Shown here one piece after another: positions 11,583-23,819 of a stretch of 64,000 nt of DNA. Origin of the DNA: Agriotes lineatus (Eukaryota; Arthropoda; Insecta; Coleoptera; Elateridae); NCBI GenBank assembly GCA_940337035.1, contig CALNHX010007549.1, forward strand, positions 1-64,000, written 5' to 3'. Below the pieces are notes generated by a model, which had not been told where the DNA came from, made no database searches, and saw nothing but the letters and a program-made list of their open reading frames with translations. Position 1 is the stretch's first letter. Every line of letters begins with the position of its first letter. The position numbers were made by a program, and so were the translations under genes.

Positions 11583-12248
11583 AATGTATAAGTTCAAGAT
11601 GCAAGGTTGCATTAGCTAACTATTAGTAAGCAAACAAATAAATAGCAAATACGAAAACTATAATATATACTGCTCAACAAATGAAGTGGACCACCCATAA
11701 AAATTGTATTTTTTACATTACGTTATAAAATATGTATATAAATATTTTTGTTTTATAGTATACTTATATTAAGTATATTTAATTGCACTATCCTCAAACA
11801 TCAACTGAAGAATTAACCAAATCATATTAATAAAATTAAAAAATAATAGAATTATAAAAAAACAGATTCCAGTGCAATTTACTTCGACAACATAAAATGC
11901 AAGGGGTATTTACACTGAGAAAAATCAGTAAGAATTTGCTTTTGGCTCCAGAAAATAGCTTGCACAGTGAAGAATTTTATTGAATAATGCATTAACGTGT
12001 TTTAAGATACAACCTGGAAGAATATATTATTTAAAAATTCAATCCCAAAATAAATCCTCAGTAAGTCTCTATAGCTATAGTACAAAGCTAGAAAAGTCTG
12101 CCTAGACGTTGATAACTCCAAATGAGGGATGGTTACGATCTTATAAACCTGCACATTATTAACACGTGTGTTCCAAAACTTTCGTTATTGATCAATCACT
12201 GCAATTACAAAACGTATAGCTTCTAATGTATTAATGCAACTTTATTTA
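11583..12248. other. Intergenic AT-rich stretch, nothing recognised
   Basis: No coding motif, TIR or repeat match was seen between the SINE and the MITE at 12249. Confidence 0.5.
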
Positions 12249-12645
12249 TACCGGGTGTCCGTTCTCAAAGTCGAACATATGCGATTAACATTGTATTGAA
12301 CGTTTTTGCCGATTCCTGCTCGCCAATTCAACCTACAGGGAAGGTAATGGTATCAATGGAAAGATAAAACTATTACGCATCAAATGATACCAATAATAAT
12401 ATTCAAGATGTGATTTTTATTTTGAAATACTAATTTAAAGCTTGGTAATTTTTAAATATGCCATGCCCTGTTTTTCAAGTTCGATAGCATTTGTCAAAAA
12501 AATTGGTAATTAATTGGCGTAATTCAGGTATTTTCTTCAACGTCTGTTAAAATTATCTACAGAAAAATTAATTATTTCAATGAAGAACGAGCGAATTCAT
12601 TAATGTTAATTGCCTATGTTTGACTTTGAGAATGGACACCCGGTA
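12249..12645. mobile_element. MITE with ~45-bp TIRs and TA target sites
   Basis: Left TA-CCGGGTGTCCGTTCTCAA and right complementary end (GAATGGACACCCGG-TA) match over about 45 bp with only a few differences. TA duplications flank it at 12249-12250 and 12644-12645. The interior (about 300 bp) is non-coding. This fits a Tc1/mariner-type non-autonomous element. Confidence 0.85.
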
Positions 12646-12649
12646 TATT

Positions 12650-14000
12650 GACATTTGATTCTTCGGCCTCTTCTTTTTCCATAGTGTAATATGTAGATGG
12701 GCAATATTAAATAGCTAATTCAAAGTGATTTATTTGAAACGTGTTTAGTTTGATATCCAATCAATAATTTAATATGCTCCATCACTTGTATATCTTTCAA
12801 GTTTGAAACCTAAAGGTATTATTATCGACAGGAGCACATGCTTCTGTGGCCCATTATTCCACCCATTATTACGTTACTTTTTCGGCTATACGATTTTTTC
12901 TCACCTTGCATTTTCGCGACAATTTCTGCTGACGCTTCAATTCATTTCTCATTATTATTATTGGGGCAATGTCCCGACTCACGATTCTGGCTAACTTTTC
13001 TGAGATTTTTAAATTATTGGGTTCTATATTATCCGTTATGCAAAGATACAAGCTCAATGTTGCTCTCTGGGACAACTTATTATAAAAGCACTTAAAATCT
13101 TGTTTTGGAGTTCTAGATTTATGTGTAGCTCTATGAATGCGCCCTTTGCTTACGTTTTGTACACATCTCGCTGCATTCCGGACGCAACAATCTGTCACCC
13201 TGTACAATGTCATTCTCTTATCAACTGCAGAGTCAGCAATTCTTCGATGTCATTCAGCAACTGATGTGCCGTCGATGGTCGTACTTTACTGCAACATTTA
13301 CAAATCGAACAAAGTTTTTTATTCAACTGTGGCACTATGGCGATTTAACATGTGTAATTTTTTTCTCCAAAAGAATGTATTCTTAATTACTGTGTTGCTT
13401 CATTACTTATCAATACGGCCATTAATTCAATTTCAATAACATACTTTACTTTAACTTGATTAATCTTACTTACTGTGCCAACTTACTATAGGAATATTAA
13501 TTTCTGTAAATAAGATCATTAATAGCTTGTGATTATGCGGCCGATATTTTACTTGTTGGTAATCCAGATAGCGATAGCTCTTGTTGTCTGCAACTAACGA
13601 CTCGAATCGATGTCTTTTTATAATGGCTATCGTTTTTATAGGAGCTCCATCCAATTTCTTCGTCATATTACGACTATCCCAGATGGTTCGATGAGGTATA
13701 TGAGGATAAGTCTAAAATCTGATATTGGTTAACTGCTGTCTCTCACAATAAATTGAGTAAATTAGCTATATTATCTTTGCCCATGGTCCCTCCCAGGTAT
13801 TCTGCTGTGAGCTAGTTGTTGTATTAACAGGTTATGACGTTAATATTGGGCGCTTTCTCCTATTGTTACATTTAACTCAGAATTCATGTCACTTAGCTCT
13901 ATATTTAAACAAGCAATTACTTTCTCATTTTATTCTAATCCTTTATTTCTTACAAATTTAATGGTAACCAGCTGTATTTAAACAACGAGATTAGTAGTTC
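12650..14000. other. Intergenic; unassigned ORF and a lone mariner-like end
   Basis: A 114-codon minus-strand frame at 12869-13213 is rich in Arg/Lys/Cys and matches nothing I know; codon usage does not argue for a real gene. CACCCTGTA at about 13197-13205 looks like a mariner-type terminus facing left, but I found no partner end. 13466-13666 is another unassigned minus frame. Confidence 0.35.
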
Positions 14001-14060
14001 AATGAAATTTATTAGTAAAATTTTATAACAGCCAAAATCATTTAAAGGCAAACAACTAGC

Positions 14061-14273
14061 CTAATAATATCCTAGGTATCCACCGTAGACTCCAGCAGAG
14101 TAGGGGTAGGCACCATAGCTGTAAGGGTAGGCACCATAGTAAAATTGGGGCTTGGGTTCAGGGGCGGCCAAAGCCAAGGCGAAGAGGGCGACTACTAGGA
14201 TCAACTGTAAGAAAGCCAAAATTATTTTAAAGATGCCTATTTAATGTGGGGTGATACCTACAAGCTTGAACAT
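14061..14273 (-). CDS. Secreted Gly/Tyr-rich short peptide 2 (two exons)
   Basis: Exon 1 is 14273-14262 (MFKL), intron 14261-14205 (GTAGGT...ACAG), exon 2 14204-14061 ending TAG, 51 residues. The signal peptide LILVVALFALALA is followed by APEPKPQFYYGAYPYSYGAY and PYSAGVYGGYLGYY. It is clearly a paralogue of the 10.9-kb gene: same first exon, same intron position, same PKPQFY junction after the signal peptide. A minus-strand TATATAAA lies at 14341-14334, and a polyadenylation signal (TTTATT on the plus strand) at 14008-14013. The function is probably cuticular or a secreted neuropeptide-like product, by resemblance only. Confidence 0.8.
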
Positions 14274-14333
14274 TTTGAAAGATTGCTTTGCGTCTCTGGA
14301 TACAAAACTATGACAAACTTATGTCCTACGCGG

Positions 14334-14341
14334 TTTATATA
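14334..14341 (-). promoter_or_regulatory. TATA box of peptide gene 2
   Basis: Minus-strand TATATAAA about 60 bp upstream of the start codon at 14273, matching the spacing (about 63 bp) in the paralogue at 10873-10943. Confidence 0.7.
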
Positions 14342-14344
14342 CTC

Positions 14345-15320
14345 GCCTGCAATTTGCATTCTTGCAGCAATTTTTGAGTCAGTGGAGGTGTGTCCCTTCT
14401 AAATTATTGAATTCTAAACTAATAATTAGTTTCAGAGGGCGTGTGCTTGAAATTGTTTCCTGAATCAGTAATTTAATTGTGCACTGATAGCTTTTGTTTC
14501 GACATTGACGGCTATTGACTACAGTTCTTAATTACAGTAGAAGTAGCTTTCTTGCGACTCGCCGAAATTGAAATAAAATTAGCAGATTAGTCCAAGATTA
14601 TTGTGAGAACTAAGAAGGAAGTGCTAAGCTGTAGGTCTTACTTTAGTTGAGAAACTTTAAATTGAACGTTCATTATTACATTTGGTTTGCGCGGAAGCTT
14701 CATAAATAACCGCAAATTTAAAGTTGCTAATTAGACAAAGTTTCCTCTGGCAATTAATTAAAGCAACGATGTAAACGTGTCAAGTTGTTACTTCCAGGAG
14801 CAAATACATTATTACCATTTTATGAATATTTCACTGTCATGGTTGTATAATTTATTAATCAACGCTGTCATGGAGATCGTTCAGAGCATTTAAAAAATTA
14901 GTTTGAAAGCAAATGACTACCTCATTTGCTTGTTTAGTGGTAATATAAATGCGATGTAAAATACTAATTAATTATAAAAAACTAATTGCTATAAATATTC
15001 AAAGGCCAGCTTTATTACTTTATACTATTTTTACCAATATAAACAATCGTAAGGATGGTGCGTTTTTTATTAAGTTAATGTTAATTATTTATTTATGAAC
15101 TTATAATTCATAATAATCAGATTTACAATGCAAATACATACACAGTGCACAGTTCGCAAGTGGCAAAGATTAGGAAAGAGCAGCATACCAGGAATATTTT
15201 ATTGTGAGATGCGCTCGTAGCTCTTGTGGCAAACTTAACTACTCGTAGAAGTTAAAATACACAGGGTGTCGAGAATTATCATAGCAATCGTGTAAATTAA
15301 AAAGGACTGGAATTTTTTTA
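14345..15320. other. Intergenic; one orphan MITE-like end
   Basis: Mostly featureless AT-rich sequence. CAGGGTGTCGAGAATTATCA near 15263 resembles a mariner-type terminus, but no inverted partner was found. Confidence 0.4.
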
Positions 15321-15329
15321 ACTAGAAAA

Positions 15330-15540
15330 AATGTGCAACGCTCTAAGTGCTATTATGATTCACATTCAAATCTTTCCTTCCCATCCATTGTCCATCTTCT
15401 GGATAAACATTATCTTAGCAACACTACTATGTTCTTCCTTTCTGCAAATGGTTTCCATGTTGTTTGTTCCATTTTTCTAGTTATTCTCTTTATTTCATCC
15501 TCTACCATTGTTCTCCATGTTCTCTAGTTGTTCTTATTGT
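15330..15540 (-). pseudogene. LINE ORF2 3'-end relic
   Basis: The minus strand reads WRTMVEDEIKRITRKMEQTT, like the W-x-D-x-I-x-x-V-x-x x-W-x-x-x-A x-x-R terminal segment of RTE/R1-like LINE proteins (compare WRDDISSVAGSHWMRTTSDR at 32.3 kb). Weak similarity; decayed. Confidence 0.4.
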
Positions 15541-17489
15541 GACCTTTAAAATACCACAGCTATTCAGCAATCTCTTTATTGGTATCTACTTTCAGCATTG
15601 TATGGCGTAACAAGAAAGTTGCATTCGTTGTAGATTTTAATTTTTGAGTTAACCGCCAATTAGCGGCATTGCTTAATTCAATGTTCTATCATTTCCCATT
15701 ATTATTGTCTGTTGTAGATATATCTACAATTTTACTCTTATTACTGATTGCTCTTTAATAATTAATAGATTTAGAGAGTTCGTTTATTACAAATGCTTTA
15801 GTTTTCTGATTTATACATTTAAACATATCTCCGTTGGTTCTTGATACAGTTAGTTATTCTATCATTTCTTTTAGGTCTTCCTTATTATGTACAAAAATAC
15901 TAAGACATTCAGTTGTTTAATTTTATCGCAACCTATTTATATCGTTGCTTTTTATTGCCTTTTTAATAAATCTTCAAGCACTAGGATTTTATTTTGCCCT
16001 TGGCTAAATAAAATTATAGTAATAGTAATAATAATATCTCTTTAAATACTTATTATTCTTCTAAATAGTCACATTAAACTTTTGGTGAATTCTTGTGGTG
16101 GTTATCCTGATCAACAAAATATATATCTGAGAGAGCAAGCTAATAGATCTGTAGTTCGTAAAATCTTCCGGCTCTCGCTTTTTATATATTAAAACTTTGA
16201 TAATATCTTCTCATCCCCTGGAATCGTTTCTTGTGGAAGACATGGGGTTCAAGTTGTACAAGTGTTACAACTTCTTGTTTCAACATTGCAGGTAATATGT
16301 CGTCTTTCCTACATATCCTTCAATACCTTATTTGCTCGGCATTGGCTTTACAATATATCTTAAAAAGGTAGAATTTTCTTTTGCTTATATTTTCCCTAAA
16401 TCTTGCCTTTTGTTACTGCACAGTACAGTTCAAATTTTGGTCAATTATCTTGGCTAGTACTCTGATAAGCAACACATGTACCCAAGACAAGAAGTTAATA
16501 GATATGAAGTTCTCGAAATCTACCGGATCTCGCTTTGTACTTATGAACAGTATTGTCTTTCTCAACTTCCTGGAAACGTTCCTTCTGTGGGCTTTTTTGC
16601 TTACTCTTCTAGCTGTGATAGTTCCAATAAACACCATATATACCTGAGACAGCAAATTAACAAATTATTAGATTTCGAGATTTTCCGTATTACCTTTTTA
16701 CATAATAAAAACTGTGCTGACATTCTCTCATCCTTCCGCTCTTTCTGCGAGAAATATGTTGTTTTCCCAAGCTGTTTTCTTTATTTATAATATTCTCTAC
16801 GTTGCCCCTTGAACTGGTAGAATTTCAGGCTGCTTGTATTTTTCCAAAATTTTATTTATTCTTCGAACTGGCGCAGTTCACATTTTCTGTTCTTGTCTAT
16901 TATCCTGACTATTTTCCACATCTCTTATTATCCAATGAAAAGCCATGCTTTTTCAAAATTCAACCAATCGTGTGTTTTTGTAGTGGCAAAAAATCTAAAT
17001 TTTCCCTTGGGATTTTGTCAGTTTCTTTTGCCACTTGCATCCACGGCAACCACCAAATATGTTGCTTTAACCCTTAGAGTACTGCTGGGGTCGTTTTCTG
17101 ACCCCAAAAATTGTTTTTATCAAAAATCTTTTGAAATATATTTTTTATAGCATTTGTCTTCTCGCTAGTCTATTCATTTCATTTAATGCATATTTTAACA
17201 TATACAACATCCCTGGATTTTTAAATTTTTTATAGTAATAGTAAAAAAGTTGTTTGGGGTCCTGCAGCCACCCCACGTAGTATTTTATGTCGGTCGTAGC
17301 TTAATGCCCCATTTTTGTTGGTAATTCAGATACCTGTTTTACAGTTGTCACTTTTATGCTCTAATAGTGTCGTGTCAGTGTTATATCAGTGCGGAAATTG
17401 GATAATTAGCTTACTGTAAGTACTCATACGCCTACATAGAATATGCTAACAAAACTATTTATAATATCTACTATTTTAGATCTTGCATA

Positions 17490-17971
17490 ATGTCATATGA
17501 AAGACGCCGCTCGCTCACACAGCAAGAGCTCGAGGATGAGATCTTGAGGTTATATGATGACGATTTTGTTGAATCGGATAATGAAGAGGTTGTGTCAGAA
17601 AACGTGGACAACGTTGAATATGTAGAAGAAGAGGATGATGATTATATTCTTGAGCAAGAAAACGAAGATGTTGCTACGTCAGATAATGAAGCTGAAGCAG
17701 GGACTTTCAATCAATATAAAGCTCAATCTGGAAAGCTGTGGACACCAAAATTGCTATTGAGGCATGCGGGGTGAATATTCACCCAACTGAGAGAGTGCAA
17801 GATATACTGAAGCCTCAAGCTCGGAAGCGCGGAAGATGCCGCCTTTGTCCTAGGTCTATCCACAGAAAGATTCATGCCAAATGTAATTCTTGTCAAATGT
17901 TCATCTGTAAAAACCACAGACGTGGTAAAATCATCAAGAACGTTTACTGCTGCGATCATGAAAACCCATGA
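17490..17971 (+). pseudogene. piggyBac transposase remnant: N-terminus joined to C-terminal Cys-rich domain
   Basis: ATG 17490 starts MSYERRRSLTQQELEDEI and a very acidic N-terminal region to about residue 90, usual for piggyBac transposases. From about 17735 the frame changes and the C-terminal end appears: RGRCRLCPRS, then CNSCQMFICKNH and CCDHE, the Cys-rich zinc-binding domain that binds the element ends. The whole DDD catalytic core between them (about 400 residues in full-length relatives) is missing. A likely 5'-UTR intron (GTAAGT at 17416 to TTTTAG at 17479) precedes the ATG. The two parts are out of frame, so it makes at most the acidic N-terminal peptide (94 aa). Confidence 0.85.
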
Positions 17972-18133
17972 ATGTTGAATGGCTTAAAAGTGATGTTTTT
18001 CAATTCTGCATTGAGTTTAATTCGAATTGTTCATTGTTTTGTTCTTTTGTTACTATTATTATGTTTTGTGTGCCAGCTATAACAAAAATATTAAACACAC
18101 TTATTGTTTTGTTACTAAGGTATGCTTTGCTTC

Positions 18134-18188
18134 AACCGAAGCTGGCGCGACATCGTGCTTGCAGCATAACAATCACGCCGGCTTCGGT
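18134..18188. repeat. Hairpin inside piggyBac 3' region
   Basis: AACCGAAGC...GCTTCGGTT is a perfect 9-bp stem extended by further GGCG/CGCC pairing around a ~30-nt loop. It is GC-rich in an AT-rich element and may be a subterminal transposase-binding or structural feature; this is inference. Confidence 0.5.
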
Positions 18189-18448
18189 TTTAACTTTCAT
18201 AAAAATATTTCATCAAAAATATATTTATACAGCTTTGTTTTAATATTTCCACCTACTTTTGCAATCATTTATCTTAAAAAAGTGTGGGGTCACTCAAGGA
18301 CCCCACGCCGTCCTTTACGTAACACAAAATAGCGTAGTACCCTAAGGGTTAATCAAGGTGGTATTTAAGAAACGTCCTTTAAACTGCCATTGCGCATCAG
18401 TATAAATGTCAAAATGAACCGATATTTGGGAAATAGTCCACAAAATGT

Positions 18449-18655
18449 ATTACGGGCTCATGATATTGCTCGGCAAATGTTTTACTCACGATTTGTTGTT
18501 TTTTTTTTTGGCAATGCCCCTCGACAAACTAACTTTGACAAATTCCCTCGCCTTCGGCTCGGGAATTTGATCAAGTTAGTTTGTCTTGTGACATTGCCAA
18601 AACAAAATACTTTCGTAAAACATTTTTACCGGCAAAAGCATTTGCCCTTAATACA
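18449..18655. mobile_element. Palindromic MITE
   Basis: The sequence folds back almost along its whole length around GCCTTCGGC at about 18551: inner arms ACAAACTAACTTTGACAAAT versus ATTTGATCAAGTTAGTTTGT, outer arms GGCAATG/CATTGCC, then GCAAATGTTTTAC/GTAAAACATTT. It is non-coding and lies just after the piggyBac insertion in the array. Confidence 0.7.
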
Positions 18656-19369
18656 TTATTACTGATAAACAACATATGTACCTGATAGAGCAAGTTCACA
18701 AATCCGTAATTCTAGAAATCTTCGGAGCTTTCCTTTACACTTACGAAAACTGTGCTGACACTTCCTCATCTTTCTGGAAACGCCTCTTCTGGGAGACATA
18801 GCGCTTCGAGTTCTATGACAAATGCTATAAGTCCTACTCTGCATGTCAAATAACGTGTCATCGTTCTCAGTTGTCTTTTATTTTCTAATATTCTCCGCAT
18901 TGCCCCATGAATACAACTTCAACTGGTAGAATTTTAGATTGCTCATATTTTTTTGTCCTAACTGGTGCAGCTCAAATGTTTAGACAATCGTTTTGGGTAT
19001 TACCCTGATAAACAACATAATATACGCAAGAGAGTAAGTTAAGAGATCTGCGATTCTCGAAATTCTCCGGGTCTCTTTTTTTACTTATGGAAATTATGCT
19101 CACATTAGTTCATCCTCCTGGAAACGCTACTTCTATGAGAAATATGACTTCAAGTTCTAATACAAATGTTATGGCTCCTTGTACTAGCATGTCATTCTCA
19201 TTCTCTCGATTTCTTATATGATCTCAATTGCTCCTTGAATACATCTTCAAAAGATAGGATTTTACTTTGATCATATTTTCCTAAAAAATTAGTTTTTTAA
19301 CTGCTGCCATTCAAATGTCGGTTATTCCTCTTGGTTATTACTCTAATAAGCGACCAGAGAGAAAAAATT

Positions 19370-19805
19370 AAAAGGGTGAAGAGGCTGTCGACAGGCAAAG
19401 TACCACATAGCAGGATTTCATTCAAAGAAATCGGTCTGGCTAATGGGAAGGAACTGGAGAACCACAAATCTTTTGATAGCGATCTTGACAGGCCACTGTA
19501 AACTAAAGATACACCTAGCACTGATAGGAGTAGAGGAAGATCCCATTTGCCCAACATGTGGGAGAGGTGAGGGAACATCCTTTCACTACTTGGGAGCATG
19601 CGAGGCGGATCAGCGACTGAGGTAAGAGCCTTTGGAGTTGAACTCCCTCTTTTGCGCCGATATTCTGATCTTCATTAGAAAATCAGGAAGGTTTAAGCAG
19701 GGAAAAAAGCCCATCGAAGAGGACGATAATGAAGGTGGTTGAGTGGATGGCAGTGTGTTGGCAAACGGCCCTACTTGCTAGACTTCGGTCTGCCCACTAC
19801 TACTA
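19370..19805 (+). pseudogene. LINE 3' end (post-RT / RNase H C-terminus), inserted in the array
   Basis: Plus-strand frames give VKRLSTGKVPHSRISFKEIG-like sequence, then LLIAILTGHCKLKIHLALIG, then EEDPICPTCGRGEGTSFHYL and GAC. LTGHxxLxxHLxLIGVxxDPxCxxCxxxxETxxHxLxxC is the usual end of I/R1/Jockey-type ORF2 proteins with a C2HC knuckle. It is 5'-truncated and frameshifted. Its strand is opposite to the RT-derived array units, so it is a separate insertion. Confidence 0.7.
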
Positions 19806-22800
19806 CTCTGATAAACAACATGTATACATACTTGAGAGGACAAGTTAATAGGTTTGCAGTTCTCGAAATCTTTCGGATGTCTCTTTTTAATTATCATAAA
19901 ATGTGCTGACATTACCTCATCTCCATGAAATCGCTACTTCTAAGATATGCCTTTAAGTTCTACAAGAAATGCCATCCCTGCTTCTCTTTGAATCAGATAA
20001 CATGTCGTCTTCCTTAGCTGTTTTTTCATCGCTAGGGTTCTCGTCATCAAAATGTAGGATTTCACTTTGCTCACATTTTCCAAAACCTAGTTTGTTTTTC
20101 TAACTGCAGTTTAAATGTCGGTCAATCCTCTTGGTTGTTACTCTAACAAGCTTGAGAGAGCAATGTAATAAATCTGAAGTTCTCGAAATTTTCCCTATCT
20201 TCCATTTTGCGTATCACAATCTGAAACTATCTGATCCTCATTGAAACTTTCCTTTTAGGAGACATAAAAATTCAAGTTCTACGGTAACTACAAATGGGAA
20301 ACCTCATTCTATCAACATGTCAAAAAACAGCTCGGGTTTTCTAGCTGCTTTGCCATTTCTAATATCCTTCCCATTGCACTACATTTTAAACAGATCCAAG
20401 TCTAGGTTGCTGATGTTCTTCCTAAAACCTGCTAATTCTTCTAATATGTGCATTTGAAATTTTTGACTTGATTTTCTTGATTATTGCCCTGATAAACAAC
20501 ATAGATACCTGAAAGAGCAAGTTAATAGTTCTGCAGTTCTCAAGATCATCCAGATCTACATTTTTACATGTGAAAACTGTGTTGACATTCTCTAATCCAT
20601 AGAGAATCGCTGCTTCTGGACACATATGGCCCCAAGTTTTACGACAAATGTGATACCTCCTATCTCAGAATCAGAAAACATCTCATCTTCTTTAGCTGTT
20701 TTTCATTTTTAAATGTGCTCCTATATTGCCTTCTGAATACGTTTTCAATAGGTAGAATTATATAATAGTCAATTTTTCCTATTGTATATTAGATTTTCGA
20801 TAAATTATTTTGTTTATTACCCTAATAAACAACGTAGGTACCTGATGAAGCAAGTTAATAGCTTTGTAGTTCAGGAGATCTTTCGGATCTTAATTTTTAC
20901 ATATGAAAACTGTGATAACATTCTCTCAACTCCATATAATCGCTGCTTCTGGGAGACATACTGCACCAAGTTCTATGACTGTGCTTCTTTCTATCAGCAT
21001 CAGAAAACATCTTTTCTATTTTAGATTTTTTCAATTTCGAGTATGCTCTCGACTGCCTTTCGAACACACTTTCAAAAGGTAAAATTTTGTTTTAATCAAA
21101 TTTTTTCTGAACCTTGCCTATCTTTCTAATTGGTGCAGTTCAAATTTTCGGTATATTCTCTCGATTATTACCCTGATAAACAACAAAGGTAATTGAAGCA
21201 GCAAGTTAGTAGATCTGCAATTTGCCAGATCTTTTGGGTCGGCGTTTCTATATAAGAAAACTGTGATGACATTCTCTCATCCCCATGGAATTCCTGCTTT
21301 TGGAAGACATGCGTCAGCAAGTTCTAAGGCAACTGTGATTCCTCTTACTTTCAGCATCAGATAACATACTGTCTTCCTTAGACGTTTTTGAATTTCAAAT
21401 GTGCTGCTGATTGCCTTTTGAATAAATTGCTTACCCTTATAACCGGAGCAGTTAAAGTGTTTCGTAAATTATCTTTATTTTTACCCTGACAAGCAACTTA
21501 GCTACCCGAAAGGGCAAGTTAATAGATCTATAGTTCTGGAGATCTTCCGGATCTCCCATTTTACATATGAAAACTGTGCTGATATTCTCCCATCCCCATC
21601 GCATTGCTGCTTCTGGGAGACGTACGGCTCCAAGTTCTACGACAAATGTGGTGCCTCCTTTTCTCAGTATCAGAAAATATCTCCTCTACCTTAGCGCTGT
21701 TTTTCAATTTCCAATGTGCTTCCCGATTGCCTTTTGAATAAATTATCGACAAGTAGAATTTTGCTTTAACCATATTTTTCTCAAACTTTTATCATCTCGT
21801 CTTCCTAGCAGTCTTTTCGTTTCTAATATTTACCCCATTGCCCCTGGAAAGGCTGGAATTTTATTTTGGAAACATATTTTATAAAATCTTGGGCACTCTT
21901 ATAACCGGAAAAATGCAAATTACCTCTCCGTTCTCTTGGTTATTGCTCTGATAAAGGACGAATATACCTTAGAGGAAAAACTGAAAGGTGTGTAGTTTTA
22001 GAAATCTTCCGAGTGTCCCTTGTTACATATGAAAATATTTACTCATTTGGGTGAAAGCGCTTCAAGTTCTACTAGAAGTGGGTTGTAACTTCTACCTTTA
22101 GCATATCATATAGCCTTCCCTAGCTGCATTTTAATTTCTAATATGCTCTTCATCGCTCTTTGAATACATCTTGGAAAGTTAGCAATTTATTTTGCTAATA
22201 TCTTTCCTACATCTTGCTTGTTCTTCTAACAAGTGAATTTTAAATTATCGGTTAGTTTTCTTGGTTATTATTCTAACAAACAACATGGTACTATACAGGG
22301 TGATTTATAACGGGCGGACCAAACTTTAACAGTATGTTGGGGAGGTCATTTTAAGTAAAAATGTTATATAAACATAAGTCGTATTCCATTTAGTTACCTA
22401 ACTACAAGAGATCAAAGTTTCATTAAGGGGCAGGTAAAGGTAAAACCGCTCAAAGTAGCGAATGTTTCAAGCGCCATATCTACTACATATGTGGACCAAT
22501 CATATCAAACGTTTTCCTGTTAGATAGCCTGTAGTTTTATCTGTTAAACAATATGGATTTCATGGCAATTTAGTGGTAGAACGGAAGTATTTTAAAAACA
22601 CCTTGCAATTTATCTCCAAAGAGTTCTTCTCCAAAACGGCTTGTTCAATCTTAGTCTTTTTTATATCAGAATTATTATTTTTCACAGTTCTAGTGTATGA
22701 GATAAAAAATAGAATAAATTCTGAAAAAATGCCAAAAATTAGTTTGAAAAAGTTAAGTTCTCTTTGTACGATTTTTATTAAATTATCTTATTCGCTAGAT

Positions 22801-23034
22801 ATTAAGAAGTCTAGGACATTGGCGTAAACAGAATTTGAAATTTATGTTTCGTTTTTGAGAAAAACATTTGACAGATAAGATTACAGGCTATCGTAGAAAA
22901 AAAGTTTGAGATTATTGGCCCACATACGTAGTAGATATCAATTCCGAATGCGACCGCGGAGCTAATCAGACGTGCGCGCCGCAGCTGCAGATATATTAAT
23001 AAAAGTTTAGTTTGTTATTTACGTCATTCGCAAG

Positions 23035-23694
23035 ATGTCAACAAGAAGAAATCGTGGTGCACCAAGCGTTGCAGATGGTAGTGGTGATAACTTGGCCGAA
23101 AAGATGGTAGATAAACTCTTAGACAGTGATTTATTTCGGGAAAAAATTGAGAGTATCATCAGCAACTCCATAAAAACCCATTTGGGGGAAACTATTAAGC
23201 GCCTCGAGGAAATAGTTACCCAATTGAAGAAGCAGCTTGCAAAAACCGTAGCCGAATCTGATGAAATTCTTGACGGCTACGAACAATACACACGCAAAAA
23301 TAGCCTACGACTATTTCGCGTACCTGAAGAGCCCAATGAGGATACGGACCAAGCAGTTATCAAAATCTGCACCGTGGGGCTTGGTATTGAACTTCCCAAT
23401 AACGCTATTGACATAAGTCACCGTTTAAAAGGTAAAGAAGGCGGTCATCGGCCTATAATCGTTCAACGAAGCATCAAAAAGCATATATTCAGAAACAAAA
23501 GTAAGCCGAAAGGATCCAGAATAGTCATCCAAGAGGATCTTACATGGAGGAGAATGGAGCTAGTAAAATCAGCTGTGAAGAAATTTGGACATAACGCAGT
23601 GTGGACTAGGGATGGCGTAATATTTGTGAAGGTAAATAACATTATTCATAAACTTAACACTCAGGCTGAACTACATGTGCTCTTAACAAAGTAA
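23035..23694 (+). CDS. LINE copy A ORF1 protein (intact frame)
   Basis: 219 codons, complete. The start MSTRRNRGAPSVADGSGDN is followed by a predicted coiled coil (about residues 20-85: heptad-like LETIKRLEEIVTQLKKQL) and an RNA-binding-like C-terminal half with QYTRKNSLRLFRVPE, DISHRLKGKEGGHRPIIV and SRIVIQEDLTWRR. This layout is that of L1/CR1-type ORF1 nucleic-acid chaperones that coat the element RNA. ATG 23035 has a clean upstream stop context and the same start is used in copy B (42413). It is intact although ORF2 behind it is broken. Confidence 0.75.
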   Translation: MSTRRNRGAPSVADGSGDNLAEKMVDKLLDSDLFREKIESIISNSIKTHLGETIKRLEEIVTQLKKQLAKTVAESDEILDGYEQYTRKNSLRLFRVPEEPNEDTDQAVIKICTVGLGIELPNNAIDISHRLKGKEGGHRPIIVQRSIKKHIFRNKSKPKGSRIVIQEDLTWRRMELVKSAVKKFGHNAVWTRDGVIFVKVNNIIHKLNTQAELHVLLTK

Positions 23695-23819
23695 TTTGTG
23701 CCGTTAGCGAGTCTTAACCAAATTTTCGGTTGTCGCACGAAACTTCAATTAAATTTTTGTTTTTAATTTTTCAAATTTGTATTATTGTCTCTGTTTTTGT
23801 TTTAGACAGCGAATACATA

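Larger units (their letters stand above)
17071..18348 (+). mobile_element. Internally deleted piggyBac element with TTAA duplication
   Basis: TTAA at 17067-17070 and 18349-18352 flanks termini CCCTTAGAGTACT and, inverted, CCCTTAGGGTACT. TTAA target duplication with CCC-type TIRs is diagnostic of piggyBac. Length is 1278 bp against about 2.3-2.6 kb for an autonomous element. Subterminal GGGGTC/GACCCC inverted motifs (17089-17105; 18274-18302) flank both sides. It interrupts the RT-derived array. Confidence 0.9.

Noticed and set aside
12869..13213. 114-residue basic protein gene (minus)
   Set aside because: No start context, domain, paralogue or intron support, and unremarkable AT-rich composition; a mariner-like end overlaps its start.
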